Shown here piece after piece: positions 36,689 to 47,989 of a stretch of 64,000 nucleotides of DNA. Where the stretch lies: NCBI GenBank assembly GCA_949298825.1, contig CASFYB010000003.1:1-64000 (forward strand). Reading direction: 5' to 3'. The first letter of the stretch is position 1; each line of letters begins with the position of its first letter. Made by a program: the position numbers and the translations under genes. Source of the DNA: an uncultured Helicobacter sp. Lineage in GTDB: Bacteria; Campylobacterota; Campylobacteria; Campylobacterales; Helicobacteraceae. Below the pieces are notes generated by a model. The model was not told the origin of the DNA, ran no database searches, and saw only the letters and a list, made by a program, of their open reading frames with translations.

Positions 36689-37735
36689 TCACGATAAGTA
36701 ACATTCCCACTCATAAGCGCTTTTGATAATTGTCTCTAAACTATTAAATTGTGGTTTCCAATTTGTCTTTTTAAAAATCTTTTCTACATTTGCGATTAAC
36801 TTTGCTGGATCTCCTGCTCTAGGCGGCTTTAGCTCTACACAAAAATCCTGCTTGGTAATAAGCTTTATATTTTCAATGACCTCTTTAACCGAATGTCCAC
36901 ATCCATAACCTACATTAAAGATTTCAAATTCTCCATTTTCAATAGAATCTAAATAATCATGCACACACAAATGCGCACTTGCTAAATCATCAATATGAAT
37001 ATAATCTCTAATACAAGTACCATCTTTTGTAGGATAGTCTGTCCCAAAGATCGCCATTTTCTCACGTTTTTTTGTCGCACATTCTAAAGCCACTTTAATA
37101 AGATGTGTAGCATTTTTGGAGCGCTGCCCAAGACCATCATTTTTAAATAAATCTTTATTATCCATACTAGCACCAGCGACATTAAAATAACGCAATATAC
37201 CTAGTTTCAGACCTGTCTTATTTTGGACATCCTTAAGCCCATCTATTAGGATTCTCTCGCTCATCATTTTACTAGCACCATAAGGATTTATTGGCATAAG
37301 ATGAGCATCTTCAGTAATACCATTATCCAAAGCTTTAGGCTCGCCATATACAGCCGCTGTAGAAGAAAAAATAAACTTCTTAACCCCGTATTTCAGACAT
37401 AATACAAATAAATTGGTTGTATTTATCGTATTATTTTGATAGTACCAAAGAGGTAAGCGTGTTGATTCTTCTACGCTTAATGCTGCAGCAAAATGAAGTA
37501 GAGTACTAAAATTTTGTTTTTTAAATAAGGCTTCTAAGGAGGCTAAATCTGATAGATCTATTTTTTCTAAAATAAGACGATTAGGATACTTTTTATCAAG
37601 ATAGTCAAAATTTTCTAAAAAACCGCTAGATAAATTATCAACGATAATAATTTTTTTATCCGTGTGTTTTAAAAAATGTAGTGCTGTATGCGAACCAATA
37701 TAGCCACAACCACCAGTAATAAGGATAGTATCCAT
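36689..37735 (-). CDS. galE: UDP-glucose 4-epimerase
   Basis: GalE interconverts UDP-glucose and UDP-galactose (or the GlcNAc pair) for LPS and glycan synthesis. The 348-residue SDR protein begins with the NAD motif GGCGYIGSH, has the catalytic Ser region FSSTAAVYG and YGASK (Tyr-x3-Lys), and the conserved LRYFNVAGA. Promoter and palindrome lie just upstream. It is likely monocistronic or co-transcribed with the symporter 91 bases downstream. Confidence 0.93.
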   Translation of the reverse strand: MDTILITGGCGYIGSHTALHFLKHTDKKIIIVDNLSSGFLENFDYLDKKYPNRLILEKIDLSDLASLEALFKKQNFSTLLHFAAALSVEESTRLPLWYYQNNTINTTNLFVLCLKYGVKKFIFSSTAAVYGEPKALDNGITEDAHLMPINPYGASKMMSERILIDGLKDVQNKTGLKLGILRYFNVAGASMDNKDLFKNDGLGQRSKNATHLIKVALECATKKREKMAIFGTDYPTKDGTCIRDYIHIDDLASAHLCVHDYLDSIENGEFEIFNVGYGCGHSVKEVIENIKLITKQDFCVELKPPRAGDPAKLIANVEKIFKKTNWKPQFNSLETIIKSAYEWECYLS

Positions 37736-37754
37736 ATTTCATCCTTTGTGTTTT

Positions 37755-37771
37755 TTTAGATTATATCTAAA
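37755..37771 (-). promoter_or_regulatory. galE promoter inside a 17-base palindrome
   Basis: TTTAGAT-TAT-ATCTAAA is a perfect inverted repeat with 7-base arms. On the minus strand its centre forms TATAAT (37765-37760), the -10 box for galE, about 25 bases before the start codon. A repressor binding the palindrome would block the promoter, but the symmetry may be chance in AT-rich DNA. Confidence 0.45.
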
Positions 37772-37838
37772 TTAAAAAGTTACAAAAATGCGATAAGATA
37801 AATAAAATTTTACCTTGAAGAGATAAAAAGGAGTAATG

Positions 37839-38285
37839 ATGAGTGAGATTACCTTTGATACTCGTACTTTAAGTATGTCTATTCTCGTTAGTCCTTCCAT
37901 GGCAAACTTTAGTGGTGTGATGCACGGGGGTGAGCTTTTAAAAATACTTGATCAGGTAGCCTATGCTTGTGCGACACGATATTGTGGCGTAGGTGCTGTC
38001 ACGATGGCTGTAAATAATGTAGTTTTTAAACAGCCCATTCCCATTGGCTCGCTTCTTACTTTTCTTGCTAGTATTAATTACACAGGTAAAACAAGCTGTG
38101 AAGTGGGTATTAAAGTGATCGCTGAAGATATCAAAAATAAAAGTGTAACCCACTGTAATAGTTGTTATTTCACTATGGTAGCCATAGAAAATGGCAAAAA
38201 AGTAGAAATACCAAGTTTCACTCCACAAACAGAAGATGAAAAACGTCGTTGGGAAAATGCATTAAAAAGACGAAATAAAGTTTAA
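37839..38285 (+). CDS. Acyl-CoA thioesterase, YciA/BACH hotdog family
   Basis: A 148-residue hotdog-fold enzyme that hydrolyses acyl-CoA. The signature [21 protein letters not shown] includes the catalytic Asp; a second conserved block is [14 protein letters not shown]. Of two adjacent ATGs the second (37839) is better spaced, 5 bases, from AAGGAG. The acyl chain preference is not visible. The stop overlaps the end of ruvC on the other strand by 4 bases. Confidence 0.88.
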   Translation: MSEITFDTRTLSMSILVSPSMANFSGVMHGGELLKILDQVAYACATRYCGVGAVTMAVNNVVFKQPIPIGSLLTFLASINYTGKTSCEVGIKVIAEDIKNKSVTHCNSCYFTMVAIENGKKVEIPSFTPQTEDEKRRWENALKRRNKV

Positions 38286-38746
38286 AGTCTTTGAGCATGC
38301 GTGATAGCCACAGCAATAGCATCTGTGATATCTAATGGGCTGATTTCTCCTTTTATACCCAAAAGTTTTTTAACCATAAAGGCCACTTGAGCCTTATCTG
38401 CCTTACCATTACCAGTAAGAGCTTTTTTCACTTGCAATGGTGTGTATTCTGCAAAATTTCCAAAATCTTGTAAAATTTTTAGGCTTAGGGCTCCTCTAAA
38501 CTGTGCTAAAGTAATAACGGACTTAGGATTATAGGCATAAAACATATCTTCAATAGCTACACAATCAATATGATGATTTTTCAAAACCATATCAATGCCT
38601 TCTATAAATTCTACGATTCTATACTGAAGGTTTTTCTCTCTCATTTTTATGAACCCAGCTTCTAATAAACTCATTCTTTTTTGTTCAGATTTAATAATGG
38701 CATATCCACAATTTCTACTTCCTGGATCGATGCCCAAAATATTCAT
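38282..38746 (-). CDS. ruvC: Holliday junction resolvase RuvC
   Basis: RuvC cuts four-way recombination junctions. The 154-residue protein has the RNase H-like start [14 protein letters not shown] (first catalytic Asp), [13 protein letters not shown], and the final acidic pair in [13 protein letters not shown]. It lies divergently next to dnaA across the predicted origin, a placement also known from H. pylori (ruvC-dnaA). Confidence 0.95.
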   Translation of the reverse strand: MNILGIDPGSRNCGYAIIKSEQKRMSLLEAGFIKMREKNLQYRIVEFIEGIDMVLKNHHIDCVAIEDMFYAYNPKSVITLAQFRGALSLKILQDFGNFAEYTPLQVKKALTGNGKADKAQVAFMVKKLLGIKGEISPLDITDAIAVAITHAQRL

Positions 38747-38771
38747 TTATAATACTCCAAAATTCAAAGTT

Positions 38772-38780
38772 TGCTATAAT
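38772..38780 (+). promoter_or_regulatory. Extended -10 promoter for dnaA
   Basis: TGCTATAAT is followed within 10 bases by the first of three DnaA-box-like 9-mers, so DnaA bound there would overlap the transcription start. This would be direct autoregulation. Confidence 0.7.
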
Positions 38781-38789
38781 GTTACCTAG

Positions 38790-38823
38790 TTTTTCACATA
38801 TTTTTCACATCATAGTGAAAAAT
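38790..38823. other. oriC1: Predicted origin part 1 (DnaA boxes, ruvC-dnaA gap)
   Basis: Two direct copies of TTTTTCACA (38790-38798, 38801-38809) and one inverted near-copy (AGTGAAAAA, 38814-38822) fill the gap between ruvC and dnaA. Campylobacterota DnaA boxes share a TTCAC core, as I recall it. A matching cluster lies after dnaA. Confidence 0.65.
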
Positions 38824-38839
38824 TTCTAAAAGGGTAAAA

Positions 38840-40129
38840 ATGACACAAGAAGAGCTAGAAAAAATCTTCAAAAAAGAGTTTGAAAAAGATGAATTTCAAG
38901 AATGTATCTCTAAAATAAAATATAATGAAAGTGCCTCAAAAAGCGAACTTGCAGTCTTTATCGTGCCTAATATTTATCTAGCAAATTGGGTCAAGAATAA
39001 ATATGGAGAAAAACTTAGAATCATTTTTGAAAAATATTTTAATACACGTCCTGAAATCAGACTTGTACCAGAACTACAAAAGAAAAATGTGAAAAGTTTA
39101 AAACAAATCACACAAAAAACTGAGACCCTACTTAATTCCTCTTATACCTTTGAGACTTTTATCTGTGGAGAATCCAATAAAGTAGCCTATGAAATTGCAA
39201 AAAGAATCTCTGAAAAACAAGGCACACTATATAACCCTGTACTTTTTTACGGGGGGACAGGTCTTGGTAAAACCCATCTTTTAAATGCCATTGGTAATAA
39301 AGTTGCAGAAAAAAATAAAACAGTTATCTATGTGACAGCTGAACAGTTTTTAAATGATTTTGTAAGCAGAATCACCAATAATACAATGGAAAAATTCCGT
39401 GAAAAATATAGAAACTGTGACTATTTACTAATTGATGATGTGCAGTTTTTTAGCGGTAAGCAACAAATCCAGGAAGAATTTTTTCACACTTTTAATGACC
39501 TGCATTCTCAAAATAAACAAATAGTCATGACTGCAGATAAATCTCCAAGGCAAATCATTGGACTTGAAGATCGTTTAAAATCTCGCTTTGAATGGTCTAC
39601 AAACTTTGAAATATACCCACCAGGCTTAGAAACAAAGATTGAGATTATCAAACAAAAATGTTTAATTAATAAAATCCACTTGGATAAAGAAATCATAGAG
39701 TTTCTTGCCTCAAATGTCGGTACTGATATCCGTCAAATCGAAGGGACTATCATCAGGCTAAATGCTCAAGCAGCTATCATCAGACAAGATATAACACTAG
39801 AAACAGCCAAACAAGCACTAAAAGATCATCAAAAAGAAAATTATGAAAATATCACTATTGATAAAATCATCCAGATGGTGGCAAAATACTTCAACATCAA
39901 ACCATCTGAAATCAAATCAAAATCTAGAGTATCTAATATCGCTAAAGCTAGAAGGATCACCATCTACTTATGTCGTCAACTAATCCCAAACTCCATGAAA
40001 ATCCTAGCTCAAGAACTAAATATGAAAGATCATAGCGCTGTAAGCAAGGCTATTTCTACTATCAATAAAGAAATGCAAGCAGATTCTATGCTAAAACTGC
40101 GTATCGATGAGATTAAAAAACAGCTTTAA
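38840..40129 (+). CDS. dnaA: Chromosomal replication initiator DnaA
   Basis: DnaA binds the origin and melts it to load the helicase. The 429-residue protein has the N-terminal interaction domain, the AAA+ core with Walker A GGTGLGKTHLLNAIGN and Walker B LLIDDVQFFSG, and a C-terminal DNA-binding helix-turn-helix ending in the signature DHSAVSKAIST. A threonine of the usual DHTTV signature is replaced. It is followed by dnaN and gyrB, an ancestral order lost in H. pylori. Confidence 0.97.
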   Translation: MTQEELEKIFKKEFEKDEFQECISKIKYNESASKSELAVFIVPNIYLANWVKNKYGEKLRIIFEKYFNTRPEIRLVPELQKKNVKSLKQITQKTETLLNSSYTFETFICGESNKVAYEIAKRISEKQGTLYNPVLFYGGTGLGKTHLLNAIGNKVAEKNKTVIYVTAEQFLNDFVSRITNNTMEKFREKYRNCDYLLIDDVQFFSGKQQIQEEFFHTFNDLHSQNKQIVMTADKSPRQIIGLEDRLKSRFEWSTNFEIYPPGLETKIEIIKQKCLINKIHLDKEIIEFLASNVGTDIRQIEGTIIRLNAQAAIIRQDITLETAKQALKDHQKENYENITIDKIIQMVAKYFNIKPSEIKSKSRVSNIAKARRITIYLCRQLIPNSMKILAQELNMKDHSAVSKAISTINKEMQADSMLKLRIDEIKKQL

Positions 40130-40192
40130 TGCCTTATCTTTAGGATTTTTAGATACAATTAATCACATATTTGTACGCAGAAAATCTAAAAG

Positions 40193-40253
40193 AAATTCAC
40201 AATCTAAATATAAGATTATTGGAATTTCTTAAGATTTTTTCACATTTTTCACA
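40193..40253. other. oriC2: Predicted origin part 2 (DnaA boxes, dnaA-dnaN gap)
   Basis: Two TTTTTCACA 9-mers stand head to tail without a spacer (40236-40244 and 40245-40253), and a third related site AAATTCACA lies at 40193-40201. The AT-rich stretch between them (40202-40235) is a candidate unwinding element. With the cluster upstream of dnaA this gives a bipartite origin like that described for H. pylori. Confidence 0.65.
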
Positions 40254-40305
40254 GCCCTACTAATAGTGCTAAAAAATTTATTAATACTTCCATAAGGGGA
40301 TACAT

Positions 40306-41370
40306 ATGAAATTTACTGTCAAAAAAAGTAGTTTTGAAACTGTTCTCACTCACTTACAAGCATTCCTAGATAAAAAAGATTCTTCACAAATTACCTCTCA
40401 TATCTTTATACAAACTAATGATGATCAAATCATCCTTAAAGCCACAGATTATGAAATAGGTCTAGAAACAAAAATAGATATCAAAAAAGAACTCGATGGC
40501 AGTGCTACAGTAAATGGTAAAAAAATCTTAGAAATCATTAAAAGACTAAAAGATGATGATCTCATTTTAGAAACAGATTCCCAAACAGTTTATATTAAAC
40601 AAGGAAAAAGCAAATTTAAACTCCCTATGTTTGATAGCAGTGAATTCCCTAAAACTATTTATAACACTGATCAAAAAATCAATATCGATACAAAAAACTT
40701 TATCCACTATCTTAAAAAAATATCTCCAGCTATTGATAGTAACAATCAAAAACCTGCACTAACTGGTGCATTACTAGAACTAAAAGATTATTATCTAAAC
40801 TTTGTAGCTACAGATATTAGAAGACTTGCTTATGTTAGAGAAAATATCCAAAGCATTGAAAGTTTCTCTGTAATCATCCCTAAAAAAGCTTTAAATGAAA
40901 TAATCAAACTTTTTGACCATGATATGGAAATTTATTATTCTAATACTCAACTTATGATCAAAAATGAGTACTACACATTCTTTACCAGATTAATTAATGA
41001 TAAATTCCCTGATTATGAAAAAATCATCCCAAAAGAATTTAAATTTGAAATCAGCTTACCAAAAAACCAAGTTATTGATTCAATTAAACTTATTAACTCT
41101 CTCTCTCCAAAAGTTAGAATCACATTCAAAAATGGTGAAATACTATTTGAAAGTATGACAACAGAAAGTTCAGAACAAGCACAAACTCAATTTGAATATA
41201 ATATAAATATACAAGAAGAAATAAGTATTGGTGTTGATTCTCGCTATTTACTTGATTTTCTATCACAGGTTGAATCTGAAAAATTTGAGATTTGTATTAA
41301 AGAAACTAATGTTCCTTTTTTAGTACGCGATGATAAAAAATTTGCCACTATCATTCTCCCTATCATTTAA
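40306..41370 (+). CDS. dnaN: DNA polymerase III beta sliding clamp
   Basis: The ring-shaped clamp tethers the replicative polymerase. The 354-residue protein has three domains typical of DnaN, beginning MKFTVKKSSFETVLTHL and ending in the conserved FATIILPII. AAGGGG lies 7 bases before the ATG. It follows oriC2 and precedes gyrB by 18 bases, so it is co-transcribed with gyrB. Confidence 0.95.
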   Translation: MKFTVKKSSFETVLTHLQAFLDKKDSSQITSHIFIQTNDDQIILKATDYEIGLETKIDIKKELDGSATVNGKKILEIIKRLKDDDLILETDSQTVYIKQGKSKFKLPMFDSSEFPKTIYNTDQKINIDTKNFIHYLKKISPAIDSNNQKPALTGALLELKDYYLNFVATDIRRLAYVRENIQSIESFSVIIPKKALNEIIKLFDHDMEIYYSNTQLMIKNEYYTFFTRLINDKFPDYEKIIPKEFKFEISLPKNQVIDSIKLINSLSPKVRITFKNGEILFESMTTESSEQAQTQFEYNINIQEEISIGVDSRYLLDFLSQVESEKFEICIKETNVPFLVRDDKKFATIILPII

Positions 41371-41379
41371 CTTAATTAA

Positions 41380-43707
<2,328 letters not shown>

Positions 43708-43716
43708 AAGTTTATT

Positions 43717-43959
43717 ATGCAACATACAGAAATTATAGATGGTGTAGAGATTGTTAAAAATACACCAGATTTTGTTTTTTATAGCATAGCTATTTTAGCT
43801 AGTATTATCAGCCTTTTATTATATTTTTTACCTAGCATTATTGCTTTTAAACGACAGCATTCTAGTCGTTATGGGATTTTGATTATTAATATTTTCTTTG
43901 GTTGGACATTTTTTGGCTGGATTATTTCTTTAGCTTGGTCTGTAAGTAAGAAAGACTAG
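43717..43959 (+). CDS. Superinfection immunity-like small membrane protein
   Basis: The 80-residue protein has two predicted transmembrane helices (FYSIAILASIISLLLYFLP and ILIINIFFGWTFFGWIISLAW) with the ALKRQH-like loop FKRQHSSR between. It fits the Imm_superinfect family, named after T4 Imm, which blocks entry of related phage DNA. Many cellular members have no proven immunity role. It starts 9 bases after gyrB, with no good Shine-Dalgarno, so probably rides on the gyrB transcript. Confidence 0.7.
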   Translation: MQHTEIIDGVEIVKNTPDFVFYSIAILASIISLLLYFLPSIIAFKRQHSSRYGILIINIFFGWTFFGWIISLAWSVSKKD

Positions 43960-43967
43960 TTTTTATG

Positions 43968-43999
43968 TTTCATGTGAATCATTAATCATGAAAATGATT
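43968..43999. repeat. Two overlapping, mutually exclusive hairpins after the gyrB unit
   Basis: TTTCATG (43968-43974) can pair with CATGAAA (43987-43993), or AATCATT (43977-43983) with AATGATT (43993-43999). Both cannot form together. Without a U-run this may be a weak terminator. The remainder of the gap to plsY (44000-44164) shows nothing beyond AT-rich sequence. Confidence 0.35.
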
Positions 44000-44164
44000 A
44001 CTATTTAGGATAAAAATAAATATAGCAAGTTATTTATACAAAGCTAATTAAAAATATATAGAGATTATAGGCTAGTAATAAATAAAATATTCTCATTACC
44101 TTGAAACGCCTTGGATATCAAAATATACATAGCAGAAAAAAGAAATACACATTGCAAGGATATT

Positions 44165-44173
44165 TGATAGAAT
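44165..44173 (+). promoter_or_regulatory. Extended -10 promoter for plsY-folB
   Basis: TGATAGAAT fits TGnTAnAAT, 22 bases before the plsY ATG, giving a very short leader. Confidence 0.6.
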
Positions 44174-44195
44174 CTATAAAAAATTAAGGAAAAAT

Positions 44196-44864
44196 ATGAT
44201 TGATGGTCTGATGTATGCAATTACAAATATTAATGTTATATTTTATCTTATTGCTTATTTTATAGGGGCTTTACCCTTTGGACTTTTATTGTGTCGTGTG
44301 TTTTTTAATATTGATATTACTAAAGTTGGATCAGGAAGTATTGGTGCGACAAATGTTTATCGTGCTTTGAAAGATACTCATCCTAGCAAGGCTAAAGTTT
44401 TTTCAATTCTTACTATTATTCTTGATGCGACAAAGGGACTTATTATAGTTGCTTTTGCTAAAATTTTTGGACTAGATTATTCTAGTCAATGGATGATAGC
44501 AATTTTAGCTATCCTTGGGCATTGTTATAGTCCTTATCTTAATTTTAAAGGTGGGAAAGGTGTAGCTACTGCTATTGGATCAGTATTTTTACTTATCCCT
44601 ATTGAGGGGATATTAGGGCTTTTAGTGTGGGGATTTGTGGGTAAGGTTTTAAAGATTTCTTCACTCTCCTCTCTTTTTGGTGTTTTAAGTGGGATTATTT
44701 TTACTTTTATCATCCCTTATATTTTACCTTTGCCTAGTAGTATTAATGTTTTAGATCAGATTCATAGTCATGTACCAGTAGTTTTGATTGGTATTCTTAT
44801 CCTTTATACTCATATTCCTAATATCAAACGCTTATTTAAAGGTGAAGAAAAAAGAGTACTTTAA
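44196..44864 (+). CDS. plsY: Glycerol-3-phosphate acyltransferase PlsY
   Basis: PlsY transfers acyl from acyl-phosphate to glycerol-3-phosphate, the first step of phospholipid synthesis. The 222-residue membrane protein has five or more helices and the three loop motifs GSGSIGATNVYRA, FKGGKGVATAIG and the later TH-x2-NIKRL region. The ATG overlap with folB is one base (AATG). PlsX, which makes the substrate, is not in this window. Confidence 0.93.
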   Translation: MIDGLMYAITNINVIFYLIAYFIGALPFGLLLCRVFFNIDITKVGSGSIGATNVYRALKDTHPSKAKVFSILTIILDATKGLIIVAFAKIFGLDYSSQWMIAILAILGHCYSPYLNFKGGKGVATAIGSVFLLIPIEGILGLLVWGFVGKVLKISSLSSLFGVLSGIIFTFIIPYILPLPSSINVLDQIHSHVPVVLIGILILYTHIPNIKRLFKGEEKRVL

Positions 44865-45199
44865 TGTCAAAAAATATTTTTGAGATTATTATTGAAGATT
44901 TTAAGATTAAAGCTATTATTGGTATTTTGGATAAAGAAAGGGTTTGTGAGCAAGAAATCATTATTAATGCAGCACTTTCATATACTTATAAAGATAATTT
45001 TTTAGACTATGCAGAAGTTGCCAATTTTATTGCCAAAATGCTTAAAACTCAAAAATATACTCTTTTAGAAGAAGCGATTTTAGATATTAGTGAAAGGTTA
45101 AAATCAGCCTTTCCTGTTATTTGCTCGCTTTCTCTCACTCTTAAAAAACCAGAAATTTTAGATTCTTGTATAGTTGGTGTTAGAGGTGGTTTTAATTAG
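44864..45199 (+). CDS. folB: Dihydroneopterin aldolase
   Basis: FolB cleaves 7,8-dihydroneopterin in folate synthesis. The 111-residue protein has the tunnelling fold, with the active-site Glu in LLEEAILDISERL and the Lys in TLKKPEI. It is somewhat shorter and more divergent than E. coli FolB (122 residues). The plsY-folB pair is common in Campylobacterota. Confidence 0.82.
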   Translation: MSKNIFEIIIEDFKIKAIIGILDKERVCEQEIIINAALSYTYKDNFLDYAEVANFIAKMLKTQKYTLLEEAILDISERLKSAFPVICSLSLTLKKPEILDSCIVGVRGGFN

Positions 45200-45235
45200 T
45201 TTTTAGATTATTAATTTTTACTTCTATAAACTTCA

Positions 45236-45256
45236 TAAATATTTAATAAATATTTA
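45236..45256. promoter_or_regulatory. Paired palindromes upstream of the efflux operon
   Basis: TAAATATTTA occurs twice (45236-45245 and 45247-45256), each a perfect 10-base palindrome, with an 11-base period equal to one turn of DNA. A candidate -10, TATTAT (45285-45290), follows, so the pair lies around -40 to -60. This is a good shape for a dimeric regulator binding co-operatively; no regulator gene is adjacent. Confidence 0.45.
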
Positions 45257-45315
45257 ATCATCAGTCATAAAATCAAAAAGATTCTATTATTTATTTTTAT
45301 TTCAAAAGGTTTATT

Positions 45316-46929
45316 ATGCCAATGCAGTTTTCTGAGGTGTTAAAGCCCCATGAATTACCTGCTGCATGGGGAAGTCCAGCCAAACCCGATCTACCATTAA
45401 AAGTGCGTTTTATTTATGGTATTGGTTGGTTTATTTTGCTTATTGTTGGTAGTTTGCAAAATAATCTCATTATCGCTTATATTAGAGAGTTGCAAGGTGA
45501 GCTTGGATTATCTCCATTTGAAGCTTCTTGCGTGAGTGCAGCTTATTATATGGGTAATGTTTGGGTTACTGTAGTACTTTTTAAATTTCGTCAGCACTAT
45601 GGACTTAGAATCTTCTTTTTTGTAATTTTTTGTATTTTAATTGCAGTCAATTTATTAGAGCTTTTTTATAAAGATTTTAGCATTATTCTTATTGCTAGAT
45701 TTGGCAATGGCTTGGTTGGTAGTGGACTTAGTATCCTTACTATTTTTTATGCACTTGAGATGTTAGGGGCTAAGTTTAGACCTTTGATGTTCCCTCTTAG
45801 TGTAGGATTGATACAAATTGGTGCAGCCCTTTCTCGTTTTATTACAGCTTTTATGAGTGTAAATGATTCTCCTTATTTGATGAATTTTTTTGAGACAGGC
45901 TTAGTACTTTTAGCATTTGGGGTATTTGTACTTATTGAGCTTCCCCCATCACGAGTAGATAAGTCTTTTTATTGGGCAGATTTTTCTATTATCTTTTATG
46001 CTATAGCCAGTGCTATTTGTTGTTTTGTTTTTAGCGCTGTCACTATTATTTGGTGGAACTATGATTTTATTGCTTATCTTTTATGCATAGCTATTTTTTG
46101 TTTTGGGGTATTTTTTATTATTGAATATTTTAAAAAATATCCTTTTATTAATTTGAAATTTATTTTTAATATTCATCTGCTTGAAGTAGCTATTTGTGGA
46201 GCATTTGTGCGTATGTGTTTGGCTGAGCAGACTACAGGAGCTGCTGGGCTTTTTAGGGATGTTTTGGGATTTAGTGATTATCAGTTATCTAGCTATTATG
46301 GAGTAGTGAGTTTAGGTGCATTGTGTGGAGGGATTTTATGTACACTAACTATGCAGTATGTTAGGGTATATGGTATGATTTTAAGTGCTGTAGGTATGAT
46401 TGTTATAGGCAGCTTTTTGTCTATCAAACTTTCTATAAATATTATGCCTTATGATCTTTATTTAGGACAGTTTTTAATAGCAGCTGCTAGTGTATTTTTT
46501 ATCGGTCCTTTGATGACAAATGGACTTTTATTAGGACTAGCAAGAGGAGTAAATTATATTATGACTTTTGCAGCAGTATTCTTATTTTCTCAAGGAGTAT
46601 TTGGACTTTTAGGCTCAAGCTTAATTAATTATTTTATTAAAATAAGGACAAGCCAGCATTTGCAAGATATTATCAATCATACTCCTTTTATATTTGATTT
46701 AGAATCTTCTTTAGCATTAAAAGAAGCAGGTGTTTTAGCCTATGCTGATTTATTTTATCTTATAGGGGTATGCAGTTTAATTTTATTTATCATCCTTTTA
46801 GTGCGATATATACGTTTTAGACTTATATCCTCTCATCCTATCGGACGTGAGCTAAAAATACTAAAAACTAAAACTATTATGGCTAATGAACGTAGTGTAA
46901 AAATTTCAAAAAATTTAGAAAAAATATAG
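45316..46929 (+). CDS. MFS efflux transporter, DHA2/EmrB type
   Basis: A 537-residue inner-membrane transporter with about 14 hydrophobic helices, the size of EmrB or FarB drug/H+ antiporters. N-terminal residues 1-30 are cytoplasmic and helix 1 starts near VRFIYGIGWFILL. It is first in a three-gene operon with a HlyD-like adaptor and an outer-membrane channel, so the complex should export a substrate through both membranes. Substrate (drug, fatty acid or bile salt) is not visible. AAAGG lies 6 bases before the ATG. Confidence 0.85.
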   Translation: MPMQFSEVLKPHELPAAWGSPAKPDLPLKVRFIYGIGWFILLIVGSLQNNLIIAYIRELQGELGLSPFEASCVSAAYYMGNVWVTVVLFKFRQHYGLRIFFFVIFCILIAVNLLELFYKDFSIILIARFGNGLVGSGLSILTIFYALEMLGAKFRPLMFPLSVGLIQIGAALSRFITAFMSVNDSPYLMNFFETGLVLLAFGVFVLIELPPSRVDKSFYWADFSIIFYAIASAICCFVFSAVTIIWWNYDFIAYLLCIAIFCFGVFFIIEYFKKYPFINLKFIFNIHLLEVAICGAFVRMCLAEQTTGAAGLFRDVLGFSDYQLSSYYGVVSLGALCGGILCTLTMQYVRVYGMILSAVGMIVIGSFLSIKLSINIMPYDLYLGQFLIAAASVFFIGPLMTNGLLLGLARGVNYIMTFAAVFLFSQGVFGLLGSSLINYFIKIRTSQHLQDIINHTPFIFDLESSLALKEAGVLAYADLFYLIGVCSLILFIILLVRYIRFRLISSHPIGRELKILKTKTIMANERSVKISKNLEKI

Positions 46930-46945
46930 CCAATAAGGAGAATAA

Positions 46946-47989
46946 ATGAAATATTCTTGGCTTCCTTCTAGACCCAAGTTAGTTGTTATTATCCCTGTTA
47001 GTATTATTATGATTATCGGGATCTTGATGATTTTATATGCTTGGCAATTGCCACCATTTTTTTTAAACAGAGTGGTTACAAATGATGCTTACATACAGGC
47101 TAAAACTACTCTACTTTCATCACAAGTTAGTGGCTATGTAGATAAGATTTATGTACAGGATTTTGAAAATGTAAAGCGTAATCAAGCCCTAATTAAAATT
47201 GATGATCGGATTTATAAGCAGAAAGTTCAAGAAGCTTTGGCTAATTTAAAATCCTCACAAGCAGCATTAAAAGGCTATGAGAAAAATTATCAGCTATATC
47301 AAGCAAATGTATATGAAAAAAGAGCTTTGATTCTAAGTACAGAGGCTAGCTATGAAAATGCCAAGAGTGAAGCAAGGCGCAATGCTATTTTGGCTAGTAA
47401 GGGTGGCCTATCTAAGAGAGAAGATGAACTAGCTCAAGCTAGATTTAAAAGTGCTAGGGCAAATCTTATCCAGGCTAAAGCACAGTATCAAAAGGCTTTT
47501 GAAGAGTTTGAGGCTTATAAGATTTCTAAGGCAGAATTAAAGGCTAATATACAAAGGGATTATGCGATTTTAAAACAAGCCATTATAGATCTTGATTATA
47601 CACTTATTAGAGCACCTATAGATGGGAAACTTAGTGAGATAGGAAGTAAACTAGGTGGATATGTAAAAGCAGGTGATGGTGTAGTTTTTATCGTGCCAAA
47701 GATACGTTATGTTATTGCAAATTTTAAAGAAACCAAGCTTAGTAAGATCAAAGTGGGTGCTAGGGTTATTTTTAGTGTAGATGCGTTGCCTAAGTTAAAG
47801 TTTGAGGGCATAGTTGAAGAGATCGCACCAGGAATGGGAAGTGAGTTTAGCCCTATTAAGGTTAATAATGCTACGGGTAATTTTATTAAAGTGATTCAAA
47901 GAATACCAGTTAAAATCAAAATCACAGATCCTAAGATATCTCAACTTCGTGCAGGTATGAGCGCAGTAGTAAGTGTGTATGATGATTAG
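46946..47989 (+). CDS. HlyD/EmrA-family periplasmic adaptor
   Basis: The 347-residue adaptor links the MFS pump to the outer-membrane channel. One transmembrane helix lies near residues 11-35. VTNDAYIQAKTTLLSSQVSG is the first half of the lipoyl domain, residues about 85-195 form a coiled-coil hairpin, and RAPIDGKLSEIG the second lipoyl half. Beta-barrel residues follow, ending near RAGMSAVVSVYDD. AAGGAG lies 7 bases before the ATG. The next gene starts inside its last codons. Confidence 0.9.
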   Translation: MKYSWLPSRPKLVVIIPVSIIMIIGILMILYAWQLPPFFLNRVVTNDAYIQAKTTLLSSQVSGYVDKIYVQDFENVKRNQALIKIDDRIYKQKVQEALANLKSSQAALKGYEKNYQLYQANVYEKRALILSTEASYENAKSEARRNAILASKGGLSKREDELAQARFKSARANLIQAKAQYQKAFEEFEAYKISKAELKANIQRDYAILKQAIIDLDYTLIRAPIDGKLSEIGSKLGGYVKAGDGVVFIVPKIRYVIANFKETKLSKIKVGARVIFSVDALPKLKFEGIVEEIAPGMGSEFSPIKVNNATGNFIKVIQRIPVKIKITDPKISQLRAGMSAVVSVYDD

